A stretch of DNA of 64,000 nucleotides from Bradyrhizobium sp. AZCC 1721. Lineage in GTDB: Bacteria; Pseudomonadota; Alphaproteobacteria; Rhizobiales; Xanthobacteraceae. The translations under genes were made by a program, and so were the position numbers. The stretch lies in the NCBI RefSeq assembly GCF_036924715.1, contig NZ_JAZHSB010000001.1, positions 3,339,001 through 3,403,000 of the forward strand, given 5' to 3'. How positions within the stretch are numbered: the stretch's first letter is position 1; every line of letters begins with the position of its first letter. Of this stretch, positions 39,808 to 48,397 are shown piece after piece. The notes beneath the pieces are model-generated. The model saw only the letters and a list, made by a program, of their open reading frames with translations. It did no database searches and had not been told where the DNA came from.

Positions 39808-39925
39808 TCGTCCCTGCGAACGCAGGGGACCCATAACCACCGGCGCTGATTGCAGCGGGAGGCAACTTCCACATCGCCACATTGACAGGCCGCGGCGTAT
39901 GGGTCCCCTGCGTTCGCAGGGACGA
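39808..39925. repeat. Perfect 28-base inverted repeat element
   Basis: The arms at 39808-39835 and 39898-39925 are exact reverse complements over 28 bases and enclose 62 bases. Each arm holds a small palindrome (CTGCGAACGCAG). The element fills the space between the converging peptidase and BtuF-like genes. It is non-coding, and from memory it resembles dispersed Bradyrhizobium extragenic palindromes; it could also work as a bidirectional terminator, though no U-tract is present. Confidence 0.92.
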
Positions 39926-39940
39926 CGGCTAGATTGCCGG

Positions 39941-40720
39941 TCACCCCCACAACGCCTTCACAATCGCATCCAACCCATCCGTCAGCGCCGCAGGTCCCGG
40001 CTGCAGGATGATGGTCGACTTGATTTCGACAATGCGGTTGTTGCGCACGGCAGGAATCTCGCCCCAGCCTGGACGCTGCCGGATGCGGTCGGGCACGACT
40101 TTCTTGCCGCACCAGGACGCGAGGATCACGTCGGGCGCGGCGTCACGCAGCGTATCCGACGAAATGATCCGGTCCTTGGCGGCCTGCTGAAACCGCAGCT
40201 TCGGCAGCGCGTCCTCGCCGCCGGCGATCTCGATCAGCTCGGAAACCCAGCCGATGCCGGAGATCAGCGGATCGTCCCACTCCTCGAAATAGACTTTGGG
40301 CTTCGGTGCGGGCCGGGGCGTCGCGGCGATCCGCGCGAGGCGCTCTTCAAAGCCGCGCGCGAGTTGATCCGCGCGCTCCGCCGCACCGACCATAGCCCCC
40401 AGCGTCCGGATCATCGCGAGGATGCCCGCGATGTCGCGCTGGTTGAAGACATGGACGGCGACGCCCGTGCGCACGAGGTCGGCAACGATGTTTGCCTGCA
40501 GATCGGAAAAGGCGAGCACGAGGTCGGGCTCAAGCGCCAGAATCTTTGGAATGTCCGCCGATATGAAGGCCGAGACCCGCGGCTTGTCGCGACGGACGCC
40601 CGGCGGCCGCACCGCATAGCCGGAGACACCGACGATGCGGTCCTGCTCGCCGAGCAGGTACAGCGTCTCCACGGTCTCCTCGGTCAGACAGATGATCCGG
40701 CGGGGCGGGAACTGGCGCAT
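39941..40720 (-). CDS. BtuF-like cobalamin/siderophore-binding protein without signal peptide
   Basis: The protein has 259 residues from the ATG at 40720; in-frame ATGs at 40750 and 40804 are also possible, and none has a good ribosome site. It follows the class III periplasmic binding pattern: RIICLTEETVETLYLLGEQDRIVGVSGYA, then ILALEPDLVLAFSDLQ, a long linking helix, and the second lobe with DVILASWCGKK. No start gives a signal peptide and no permease or ATPase gene is adjacent. It might be a cytoplasmic ligand-binding protein or depend on a remote transporter. Confidence 0.78.
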   Translation of the reverse strand: MRQFPPRRIICLTEETVETLYLLGEQDRIVGVSGYAVRPPGVRRDKPRVSAFISADIPKILALEPDLVLAFSDLQANIVADLVRTGVAVHVFNQRDIAGILAMIRTLGAMVGAAERADQLARGFEERLARIAATPRPAPKPKVYFEEWDDPLISGIGWVSELIEIAGGEDALPKLRFQQAAKDRIISSDTLRDAAPDVILASWCGKKVVPDRIRQRPGWGEIPAVRNNRIVEIKSTIILQPGPAALTDGLDAIVKALWG

Positions 40721-40844
40721 GCCGACGGTATGCCGAATTTCGCGCGCCATGTCACGGCGGCCATTACCTCGGAGGTCATTGCCTGATTTACCGGCAGCCT
40801 CCATTCTGTTCAGGAAATCACTTCAAAGAAAAGCCGGAGGACGA

Positions 40845-41243
40845 ATGACGCCGCTCGAAAAGATCCAGTCGATGAAGATGCCGTTTGCGGAACTGAAGGG
40901 GGTAACCTTCACCGAAGCCGGAATGGATCGGGTGGTCGCCAGGATGCTGGTGCGGCCGGACCTCTGCACGCTGCGGAATACGATTCACGGCGGCGCGATC
41001 ATGGCCCTTGCAGATTCGGTCGGCGCTGCCGCGACCTTCATCAATCTGCCCGAGGATGCCAAGGGCACCACCACGATCGAGAGCAAGACCAATTTTATCG
41101 GTGGCGCCAAGGAAGGGTCTACGGTGATAGCGACCGCCACACCGGTGCATCGGGGGCGCCGCACCCAAGTCTGGCAAACGCGGCTGGAGACCGAGGACGG
41201 CAGGCTGATTGCGGTGGTCACGCAAACCCAGATGGTGCTGTAG
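40845..41243 (+). CDS. Hotdog-fold thioesterase, PaaI family
   Basis: The 132-residue protein has the PaaI/YbgC-like hotdog pattern: TIHGGAIMALADSVGAAAT is the central helix with the active-site region, and TTTIESKTNFIGGAKEGSTV forms the following strands. It would hydrolyse an acyl-CoA of unknown chain, perhaps aromatic. The start at 40845 follows CGGAGG and is well supported. It diverges from the BtuF-like gene and converges on the aldoxime dehydratase gene with two bases between stops. Confidence 0.88.
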   Translation: MTPLEKIQSMKMPFAELKGVTFTEAGMDRVVARMLVRPDLCTLRNTIHGGAIMALADSVGAAATFINLPEDAKGTTTIESKTNFIGGAKEGSTVIATATPVHRGRRTQVWQTRLETEDGRLIAVVTQTQMVL

Positions 41244-41245
41244 CC

Positions 41246-42295
41246 TCAGGCCATCTCCACCGTCTGCACGGCGTTCAGCATTCCGGTTTGCGGGTGACAA
41301 TCCACATATTCGAAAAGCTGTTCGTCGGCGCGGGCGACGGTGACCTCGTGGTACAGCCGTAGTTTTGCGGCCGGTCCCAGGGTCGACAGGTACTTCATGG
41401 CAGCGCCGAAAATCCTGACATGGGTCGGGTGCGATTCAGCCCAGCGCTCCAGCGCCGACAGGCTCTTCCACCAGCTCATGCCGTAGGACTTTTCGGCTGT
41501 CGCGCCGTCGGGGCCCACAACGGTCATGTAGCGGTTGGCGTAGCAGCCGATTAAACGTCCCTGGTCGCGGAGGAAATCCATGCCTTCGCGCAGCACCGGC
41601 TCGACATCGCCGAGGTACATCTTCCGCTCGGTGGCTTCGGTATCGCCCCAATCCTGGCCCGAGCGGATCAGGCAGATATTGTCATGCGGAATGATCCGGA
41701 TGCGCGCGCCCTCGCGAATGGCTCGCGCGGAACCTGAGGGCGCCATCTCGCTGGTTTGGGACAACGGGATGCGGTCGCGCATGCCGCCCCAATAGGCATG
41801 CTCCAAAACCTCGCCGCTCATGCCGTCGGCGAGAACGGCGACGCCTTCGGGCCTTTCGAGCGAAGAGAACAGCGTCTCATAGCCCTCGACGGATGGGTAA
41901 AGCGCCTCGATGAAAGTCCCGCACCCGTTATTGGTGCGTTGCCCGCCAGTCCAGCGCTCGCGCACGGCGGGAAACCAGCGATCGAATTTTTGCCGGTCGT
42001 CCCAATAGGCCACCGTGACGACGTTGGTGAAACCGGCCTCGTCCATATAGCTCGCGCGGTCCCAATGGGACGGGCCATCCGCGGCTGCGAAATCCGAAGC
42101 GAGCCGGGCCAACGCCTGCTCCGCGGCTACCGGGAGCGCGCCGCGCGATTGGATGCCGAAATAGGCCATCACCACCCGCGTCACGCTTGGCTTGTGCCGC
42201 GCTACGAAGGACGGGTAGGGCGGCGCATAATCTTCACCGACGCGGCGGAGACGCGTTCGCGCGGTTTGCAGATGCGCAGGGATTGCGGATTCCAT
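41246..42295 (-). CDS. oxd: Aldoxime dehydratase (phenylacetaldoxime dehydratase type)
   Basis: This heme enzyme dehydrates aldoximes (R-CH=NOH) to nitriles. The 349 residues match OxdA/OxdB-type enzymes in length and pattern: AYWGGMRDRIPLSQ (with a conserved arginine, about 173), IRSGQDW (serine about 212), AESHPTHVRIF (candidate heme-ligand histidine, 289-292) and LYHEVTVA (His316, candidate distal catalytic histidine). Residue roles follow from the studied Rhodococcus enzyme and are approximate. It is encoded 31 bases after the nitrilase gene; AAGGAG precedes its ATG. The nitrile produced is the expected substrate of the neighbour. Confidence 0.9.
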   Translation of the reverse strand: MESAIPAHLQTARTRLRRVGEDYAPPYPSFVARHKPSVTRVVMAYFGIQSRGALPVAAEQALARLASDFAAADGPSHWDRASYMDEAGFTNVVTVAYWDDRQKFDRWFPAVRERWTGGQRTNNGCGTFIEALYPSVEGYETLFSSLERPEGVAVLADGMSGEVLEHAYWGGMRDRIPLSQTSEMAPSGSARAIREGARIRIIPHDNICLIRSGQDWGDTEATERKMYLGDVEPVLREGMDFLRDQGRLIGCYANRYMTVVGPDGATAEKSYGMSWWKSLSALERWAESHPTHVRIFGAAMKYLSTLGPAAKLRLYHEVTVARADEQLFEYVDCHPQTGMLNAVQTVEMA

Positions 42296-42326
42296 GGGCC
42301 TGCTCCTTCTCGAAAAATGAAGCGCC

Positions 42327-43340
42327 TCAGGCCTGCAGCCTGATTTCGCTCATGACCTCGGCATCGACAGGAAGCGAGAAGTGTTCGACGCGGTTGGCGC
42401 GCGTGGGGTTGAGCAGCAGCCGCGTGACGTCGGGCCGCGAATAATGGCCGGCCGGATCGGCGGCGTTCTTCGCTACCCCGATCATGCCGAGGTCGATGTC
42501 GGCGTACAGAATGCCTTCCTGGTCAGGCGGAAGTTTCTCGGCCAGCGAACTGCCGTCCGGCCCGTAGATCACGGCGTGGCCGCCGCCAACATGCAGGAAG
42601 GCATGTTTTTCGGGAGAGTCGCAGAGCTCATCGATCATGGCCAGCGAGACGACCGCGCAGGGGCCGAGGAAGAAGCACGAGCCTTCGACCGCATAGACCT
42701 TGCTGGCGGCATTGTTGACCTCATGGCCGAGCGCATGCGCGAACGGATCGTACAGCGAAAAACTCGGCCAGGCGCCGACATGGACCTGTTCGTTCTGGGC
42801 GTACATCGCGTATTTCGACAGCGGCTGCAGATGCTCCCAGCAGCACAAGGCACCGAGCCGTCCGATGTCGGCGCGGTCGTGGACGGCGAGATCGCTGCCG
42901 TCGCCTTCACCGAACACGGTACGTTCGGCATGGGTCGGCCGCAGCTTTCGACGCTTGGCGATGGTCTCGCCGTCGGGACCGATCAGCCATTGCGCGATAT
43001 AGAGGCTTCCGCCGTCGCGTTCGGACAGCCCGAGCACGGCCGTTAGCTTGGCGCGCTTGACGGCTCGGCAGATCTTTTCCGCCTGTGGGCTGTCAAAGGC
43101 GAGCGAGTTGTCAAAGTAGCGCTGCACAAAACCGCGGCCGATCGCCCAGGCAGGCGCACCGAGCCAGATCTGCCACGGGTACCCGGGAATGAAGGTCTCG
43201 GGAAACGCGATCAGTTTCGCGCCTTTCGCGGAAGCTTCCTCGATCAGGTTGATGGTCTTGTCCACGGTTGCGTCGAGATCGAGAAAAACCGGCGCCGCCT
43301 GAACCACCGCCACCTTGTATTTCTGATGAACCAGACCCAT
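42327..43340 (-). CDS. Nitrilase
   Basis: The 337-residue enzyme hydrolyses nitriles to carboxylic acids and ammonia. The catalytic triad is clear: Glu48 in FPETFIPGYPW, Lys132 in KRRKLRPTHAER and Cys167 in ALCCWEHLQPL. The longer insertions typical of true nitrilases rather than amidases are present (FVQRYFDNSLAFDSP). The start is the ATG at 43340: the ATG at 43349 directly abuts GGGAGG with no spacing, whereas 43340 is nine bases away. It lies downstream of an AraC regulator and upstream of oxd on the same strand. Confidence 0.93.
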   Translation of the reverse strand: MGLVHQKYKVAVVQAAPVFLDLDATVDKTINLIEEASAKGAKLIAFPETFIPGYPWQIWLGAPAWAIGRGFVQRYFDNSLAFDSPQAEKICRAVKRAKLTAVLGLSERDGGSLYIAQWLIGPDGETIAKRRKLRPTHAERTVFGEGDGSDLAVHDRADIGRLGALCCWEHLQPLSKYAMYAQNEQVHVGAWPSFSLYDPFAHALGHEVNNAASKVYAVEGSCFFLGPCAVVSLAMIDELCDSPEKHAFLHVGGGHAVIYGPDGSSLAEKLPPDQEGILYADIDLGMIGVAKNAADPAGHYSRPDVTRLLLNPTRANRVEHFSLPVDAEVMSEIRLQA

Positions 43341-43515
43341 CGAACTCATCCTCCCGCATTGATGACTGACACTCGCTGACCCCGAGCCTACAGCCATGGC
43401 AGCGCGTGCCGCTTGTCCGCGGCGGAACGAAAACTTGTCTTAACCGGCAGGTGGACAGCGCGCGTGGCGGCGTCAGATGCGTGCGCGCGACGGGAAAGGA
43501 GAGGGGCGGGAGGCG

Positions 43516-44532
43516 TTATTTGTGCTCGCGCCATTCGCGCGGCGAGATGCCGAAGCGCTGCTTGAAGATGCGGCTGAAATGGGCGAGGTCGTTGAAGCCC
43601 CAGGCGAAGGCGATCTCGCCGATGTGCCGGGCATGGTAGGCAGGGTCGGCAAGATCTCGCTTGCAGCGCTCCAGCCGTTGCGCCTGCACGTAGCTGCGGA
43701 ACGAGGACCGTTCGGCGGCCATCAGATTGCTGGCATAACGCGGCGAGATTCCGACTGCGGCTGCAGCGCGCGGCAGCGATAGTTCGGGATCGGAAAGATG
43801 CGTCAGGATATGGTTCTTGAGGCGATAGAGCAACGCCGACCGGTGGGCCGATTGGTCCGGCAAGCGGGCATGCAGCCTTTCGGCAAGCGTCATCGCAAGC
43901 AGGTCGAGCGCCTGGTCGAGCAGGCGCGTTGCGGCGGCGGGATCAACCAGTTCGATCGTCTTGCTCACATTGTGCACGAAATCATATGTCAGCCGTTCGA
44001 GCGGACGATCGCCTGCAAACGTCGTCGCGGTCAGACTATCGAACGAGCCGACGCGTTGTTGCAGCAATTTCCGCGGCATCTGGAAGATCGTCTGCGAAAA
44101 GCTGTCGTCGAACCGCAGCTCGTAGGGGCGGGTGGTGTCGTAAATGACGAATTGTCCCGCAGAGACGACAGCCTCGCGGCCATCCTGGAACACGCCGTTC
44201 ACGCCGTTGTTGCCCAGCGCCATCAGCACGAAATCTTCGCTGGCGCGGGCTATTCGCGACGGCGTGCGGAATACCCGCTGTGCCGTGGAATCGACCTGCG
44301 TGAGCGCGACCTGTCCGATTCTGGATTGCGACACCGAGCCCCAAAACGCGCCGCGCAGGTCCGATTTGCAGTCGAGCCCGACGAAGGTGTCGCACACGAT
44401 GTCCTGCCAGACCGCAAGCCGGCGCTCCGGAAGGCAAGATCTGGTGTCGAGCACGACAGCCACAATGGGGTCTCCACGAGCCATCCCGGTACGTTGCCCG
44501 GGCCTTGGCGCATCCAAATAAGCAAGCTCCAT
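43516..44532 (-). CDS. AraC family regulator of the nitrilase/aldoxime cluster
   Basis: The 338-residue protein has an N-terminal ligand-sensing domain of the AraC-binding type 2 (about 30-200, including GQFVIYDTTRPYELRF) and a C-terminal AraC DNA-binding domain. Its two helix-turn-helix segments are LSLPRAAAAVGISPRYASNLM and IGEIAFAWGFNDLAHFSRIFKQRFG, with the final SPREWREH. It lies on the same strand, 175 bases upstream of the nitrilase gene. Similar regulators control nitrilase operons in Rhodococcus and Pseudomonas, so control of the two enzyme genes is likely but inferred. Confidence 0.9.
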   Translation of the reverse strand: MELAYLDAPRPGQRTGMARGDPIVAVVLDTRSCLPERRLAVWQDIVCDTFVGLDCKSDLRGAFWGSVSQSRIGQVALTQVDSTAQRVFRTPSRIARASEDFVLMALGNNGVNGVFQDGREAVVSAGQFVIYDTTRPYELRFDDSFSQTIFQMPRKLLQQRVGSFDSLTATTFAGDRPLERLTYDFVHNVSKTIELVDPAAATRLLDQALDLLAMTLAERLHARLPDQSAHRSALLYRLKNHILTHLSDPELSLPRAAAAVGISPRYASNLMAAERSSFRSYVQAQRLERCKRDLADPAYHARHIGEIAFAWGFNDLAHFSRIFKQRFGISPREWREHK

Positions 44533-44558
44533 GCCCACTTTGCGTCGGGTGACGAACC

Positions 44559-44573
44559 TTAACAATTGGTTAA
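44559..44573. promoter_or_regulatory. Dyad upstream of the AraC regulator gene
   Basis: TTAAC (44559-44563), five bases, GTTAA (44569-44573) is a perfect dyad 26 bases before the araC start, in the A+T-rich region between it and the divergent GNAT gene. It could be an operator; no direct support. Confidence 0.35.
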
Positions 44574-44723
44574 TGGCGGGTCGGCTAAGCTGCTGGAAAT
44601 ATTGCCGTTATTTAAGGCAGTATACGGAGCGATCCGGTCTTGAATTCGATGCTGCGCCGCACAATATGGGTGGTCTAGGGATTCGACGCCTCCTCGAGGG
44701 TTTTCTCAGAGGAGTTTTGGACT

Positions 44724-45355
44724 ATGTACCTCACCGTTATTGCGGCTGCGCTTGCCGATAGCAGCGTGCGCACGCTGAGCCAGCAGGAAGAACTGCCGCT
44801 ATTGCGCGATCACCTGCTGCGGCTCGACCGCACCAGCCGCCGCGATCGTTTCCATGGCTTCATGGACGACAGCTTCATCGAGCGCTACGCCGAGAAATGC
44901 GCCAATGACGGCACGACGATCATCGCCTTCTTTGAAAACGGCGTGGTTCGCGGAGCGGCGGAGCTGCATCCGCCGGACCAGTCACCGGATTCGCTTCCCG
45001 AGATCGCCTTCAGCGTCGAAACGTCCGTGCGGCGTCGCGGCGTCGGCAGCATCCTGTTCCGCAAGCTGATCAAGGAAGCACGCGCCAAGGCTATAAGAGC
45101 CTGCGGATCACCACCGGCGCGCAGAACGAGGCGATGCGGGCGCTCGCCAGCAAGTTCGGCGCACAGCTTGTATTCCGCCACGGCGAATCCACCGGCACGA
45201 TCGATCTGACGAAGTATGATCAGGCCGAACTTGCGACGTCCTGGATCGAGAGCGTGGTGAAGACAACGCGGGCGGTGGTGAACTTCAACCGCGCTTACCG
45301 GCGAATGCTGCTTCGTATGGCCGGGACGGCCCCGTCCGAGTGGGGGGCCTCTTAA
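44724..45355 (+). pseudogene. GNAT acetyltransferase, frameshifted
   Basis: Two overlapping frames together encode one GNAT protein. The first (from the ATG at 44724, with GAGGAG nine bases upstream) reads through EIAFSVETSVRRRGVGSILF, the acetyl-CoA loop (R-R-x-G-x-G), and KLIKEARAKA. It should continue into G-Y-K-S-L-R-I-T-T-G-A-Q-N-E-A-M-R-A, which is in the -1 frame from about 45090 and runs to the stop at 45355 (ending GTAPSEWGAS). The missing base is most simply one G in AAGGCTATAAG near 45089. Restored length would be about 210 residues. It may be a true pseudogene or a sequencing error. Confidence 0.8.
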
Positions 45356-45433
45356 GCCGATCCGTACGTTCAATCTCGAGAATTGCCCAAAGCCTTGGGC
45401 AATTCTCTGTGCAATTCAGGCAATCGCGGCTGT

Positions 45434-45736
45434 TCAGGTGCCGGTACGCTTGTCGTTGCCAAAACGCCTGACGACGCGGCGCTCGACCACGACCGATCGC
45501 TGCGCGCCTTGCTCGCCCGTAATGACGCGGGTGGCCGATCGCGCCAGCGCGCGGCCGGTCTTCTTCACTTCAGCGAGCACTTCCTCATAGGGCAGCCCCA
45601 TCAGCGCGGCGGCGATTTCCGCCTGCTGCTGCTGATCGTCGGTGATCCCGACCGCGGCGAAGATTGCCTCCTCCAGCGTCGGCGGATCCCGCCGGACGCG
45701 TCGTGTGCCGTATTTCGTGTTCCAGTCTTCGCTCAT
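45434..45736 (-). CDS. Hypothetical soluble protein (100 residues)
   Basis: The protein is small, charged and mostly helical. It starts MSEDWNTKYGTRRVRRDPP, has an acidic/hydrophobic central helix pair (TLEEAIFAAVGITDDQQQQAEIAAALMGLP is the region) and a basic C-terminus (VVVERRVVRRFGNDKR). GAGG lies six bases before the ATG. I do not recognise a family, although short proteins like this seem common in Bradyrhizobium. There is no operon partner: the frameshifted GNAT lies upstream on the opposite strand. Confidence 0.75.
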   Translation of the reverse strand: MSEDWNTKYGTRRVRRDPPTLEEAIFAAVGITDDQQQQAEIAAALMGLPYEEVLAEVKKTGRALARSATRVITGEQGAQRSVVVERRVVRRFGNDKRTGT

Positions 45737-45879
45737 AAGGCGCCTCGCATTTGATTGCGGAGATACCTAGGTGCCCTAATGTTGCATTGCAATATGAATT
45801 TCGCTCGACAATACAGCCATGCATCCAAAATCTTTCAAGTCCGGTAGCGCTGTACGGTTCGGTGCCACCGTGCTTGCCA

Positions 45880-46566
45880 TCAAGGCGAGGGATTACCGGC
45901 GGCAGCCAGATCCAGCGGCTGCTGTGGCCAGCGCTTCAGCGCGGCATGGCCGGCATCAGTCAGCACGTAGATGCCGCGCTCGGCGCGATCGAACCAGCCA
46001 TAAACATTATGCAAGAGGATTTTTCCGGCATCGGGAATCTCCGTCCGCAAATCCCTGACGCGCCGCGGCCCGCCTGACAGCGCGGAGGCACAAGCCAGCG
46101 CCTGCTGGCGGTACGCCGTCATGATCGGCGCGCGCGTCGATCCACCCATGACGGGATCGCCCTTGCGCTTCTGGTGCTCCGCGATCAGCCGCGAGCGCTT
46201 TTTGGGATCGCGGCGGGGCGCTGATGTCGGCGGCTTGACGAGCACTTCCACATCGCCGGTATTGGTGACAGCGAGCATGCCGAAGCCAAGCCGGCGGCAA
46301 AGGTTGCGATACCGCGCGTCGCTTTCGCGGCCTTTGCCGCGGGCGGATAATTTAGCCGCAAGCCAGACCTCGTCGGCGGCGCTGGCGCGATCGACTGCCT
46401 GCAGGATCAGTTCCAGGTTGAAGGAGAGCTTCAGTTCGCCGATCACCACGATCGGCGGATCGTCGCCACTCAGCGCCACAAGATCGCAGCCGGCGACCTC
46501 GCCTTTGACGGTGAAGCCGAGCTTTTCGAGGAAGCGTTTGACGGGAAGATAAAGTGCGGTTTCCAA
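45880..46566 (-). CDS. DUF2161 protein, putative PD-(D/E)XK nuclease fold
   Basis: The 228-residue protein resembles DUF2161 (COG5482). GCDLVALSGDDPPIVVIGELKLSF contains the D...ExK arrangement of PD-(D/E)XK phosphodiesterases, with Asp28, Glu44 and Lys46 as candidate catalytic residues. The C-terminal half has RVRDLRTEIPDAGKILLHNVYGWFDR, a winged-helix-like stretch. The start is TTG at 46566, supported by GGAG six bases upstream. A DNA-related function is implied by the fold, but none has been shown for the family as far as I know. Confidence 0.85.
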   Translation of the reverse strand: METALYLPVKRFLEKLGFTVKGEVAGCDLVALSGDDPPIVVIGELKLSFNLELILQAVDRASAADEVWLAAKLSARGKGRESDARYRNLCRRLGFGMLAVTNTGDVEVLVKPPTSAPRRDPKKRSRLIAEHQKRKGDPVMGGSTRAPIMTAYRQQALACASALSGGPRRVRDLRTEIPDAGKILLHNVYGWFDRAERGIYVLTDAGHAALKRWPQQPLDLAAAGNPSP

Positions 46567-46750
46567 GGCAGGCTCCGGCGGCGCTGGCTGCCGCGACTCA
46601 ACACGCCGAGCCTAGCCGGCAAAGCGTTTGATCGGATAGCCCCGGAGCGGCTATTGTCGGAGTGGGGACAAGGCCAGCGGCAATTTGAGGGAACCTGCGA
46701 ATCGATCGTTCGCGGGGCACAGGCATTTGCCGCTCCCACAGCGAGTAGGC

Positions 46751-47464
46751 GTGTTGCAAGGGCTATACAAATTCCGCTTCACCACGGCGCGCGGCACGGG
46801 CAGTGGCGTGATGTTTGCGACATCGGGCGGCAGACTGTACGGCGGCGATTCCGGCTCTTCCTTTGTCGGCCACTTCACCGAAACCGATGGCATCGTCTCT
46901 TGCGAGGTGACGATGTCGCGCCATTATCACGATCCCAAATATGTTCCGATGTTCGAAGTTGAACATGCCGTGATGAATTTCAGGGGCGCGCCCCGCGGCG
47001 AGGAGTTTCATTTTGAGGGCAGCAGCGTGGCCTTGCCCGGCGTCTATTTCACGACCATTCTGAGCCCTATCGATGATACCGACGCGCCGCCGCCCGGTGC
47101 GGTCGGCCCTGACGGGATCGGAAACGGGCTCTATTCGATCCACATCCGTATGCTCGACGGAATCGATGCCGGCAACACCGGCGTCATGATGCTGCAGGAC
47201 GGCCGCATCAGGGGCGGCGACGCGTTCTTCGACTATGTCGGGGCGTACACGGCGGCGAACGGCAGATGGAAGGGCGAACTCATCAACCGCGAGCATACCC
47301 CGGCCATGGGCGAACGGCCGGTGTTCGGCGGCCATGAAGTCGGCATCGGCTTTTCCGGCACGTATGACCGCGACAGTGCGGAAGGCGAAGCCACCGCGCT
47401 CGTCGGCAAGCGCAGCATCCGCTTCAAGGCGGTGCTGCGAAAACTGGTGGAGGTGGAGGGTTAA
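46751..47464 (+). CDS. Tandem GrlR-like protein, copy 1
   Basis: The 237-residue protein starts with GTG at 46751 (VLQGLYKF), judged from paralogues that begin at the same motif; the ribosome site is weak. It consists of two related halves: GLYKFRF with GGRLYGGDSGSSFVG (1-115), and NGLYSIHIRMLDG with DGRIRGGDAFFDYVGAY (from about 124). The second half ends in a block REHTPAMGERPVFGGHEVGIGFSG that is nearly identical in copies 2 and 3. GrlR is a lipocalin-like beta-barrel regulator of type III secretion in enteric pathogens; the sequence similarity is from pattern and memory. The stop overlaps the converging SDR gene by four bases. Confidence 0.8.
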   Translation: MLQGLYKFRFTTARGTGSGVMFATSGGRLYGGDSGSSFVGHFTETDGIVSCEVTMSRHYHDPKYVPMFEVEHAVMNFRGAPRGEEFHFEGSSVALPGVYFTTILSPIDDTDAPPPGAVGPDGIGNGLYSIHIRMLDGIDAGNTGVMMLQDGRIRGGDAFFDYVGAYTAANGRWKGELINREHTPAMGERPVFGGHEVGIGFSGTYDRDSAEGEATALVGKRSIRFKAVLRKLVEVEG

Positions 47465-48141
47465 ACCCTCCCGTTCACCGGCAGCAGCGCGCCGGTGACG
47501 GCGCTTGCGGCGTCGCTGGCGAGGAACAGGATCACGTCGGCCAGTTCCTTCGGCGTCACCCATTGGGTGAAATCGGCTTTCGGCATGCTGGCGCGGTTGG
47601 CTGCGGTGTCAATGATCGACGGCAGCACGGCATTGACCGTGATCTTGCCCTTGAGCTCGGCGGCGAGCGCCTCGGTGAGGCGGTGCACGCCAGCTTTTGA
47701 GGCGGCGTAGGCGCCCATGCCACTGCCTGCCTGCAGCGCGCCCATCGCGCCGAGATTGACGATGCGGCCCGCGCCCGATGCGGCGAGATGCGGGATCGCC
47801 GCGCGCGAGGCGTTGAGCGCGGTCATGACGTTGAGCGCGTGCATCCGTTGCCAGGTCTTGGGATCACCCTCCGCCACCGTCTCGAAAGCAAAGCCGCCGG
47901 CGATGTTGATCAGCGCATCTAGCTTGCCGAAATGCGCGGCGGCGGCGTTGATGGCCTTTTTGGCTACCGCGGCATCGGTGAGGTCGATGCCGCCGAGTTC
48001 GAACAGGTCCGCCGTGGCCGGGGCTTGCGTCGGGGCATGATCGACGCTTGCAATCCTGGCGCCCCGCGCCAGCGCCTCGTCCACGACCACTCGGCCGAGC
48101 GCACCGAGCGCGCCCGTCACGACAATGACTTTTCCGTCCAT
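47461..48141 (-). CDS. Short-chain dehydrogenase/reductase, QDPR-like
   Basis: The 226-residue SDR has the cofactor loop TGALGALG (residues 9-16) and the catalytic Y145-x-x-x-K149 in GAYAASKAG. The serine expected about 13 residues before the tyrosine is replaced (NLGAMGAL, Gly131/Ala132). Together with MGALQAGSGMGAYAASKAGVH this resembles dihydropteridine reductase-type SDRs, which also lack that serine. The start at 48141 has GGAGG six bases upstream. Substrate unknown. It converges on GrlR-like copy 1 with overlapping ends. Confidence 0.88.
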   Translation of the reverse strand: MDGKVIVVTGALGALGRVVVDEALARGARIASVDHAPTQAPATADLFELGGIDLTDAAVAKKAINAAAAHFGKLDALINIAGGFAFETVAEGDPKTWQRMHALNVMTALNASRAAIPHLAASGAGRIVNLGAMGALQAGSGMGAYAASKAGVHRLTEALAAELKGKITVNAVLPSIIDTAANRASMPKADFTQWVTPKELADVILFLASDAASAVTGALLPVNGRV

Positions 48142-48397
48142 GAAGGGCCTCCGCATGCGGATGAGGGAGCGCACCCTATCAGGAGATTTTCAATCCCAAT
48201 GCGGCGAATTTCTGCATGACCGTCGGTCTCGCCAGCCCAAATTGTTGCGGCCCAATTCTGGCCGGAGGTGGCGAGCTACGTAGAACTACGGGAGGTCAAG
48301 GGATGAGGCTAAATCGATAAAATTTGCCGGAGTTCTGTAAGCCGTTTGCAGAATCCATTCGGTACAACAGGACTCCAACAAGGCAGGGGGATTTGTC

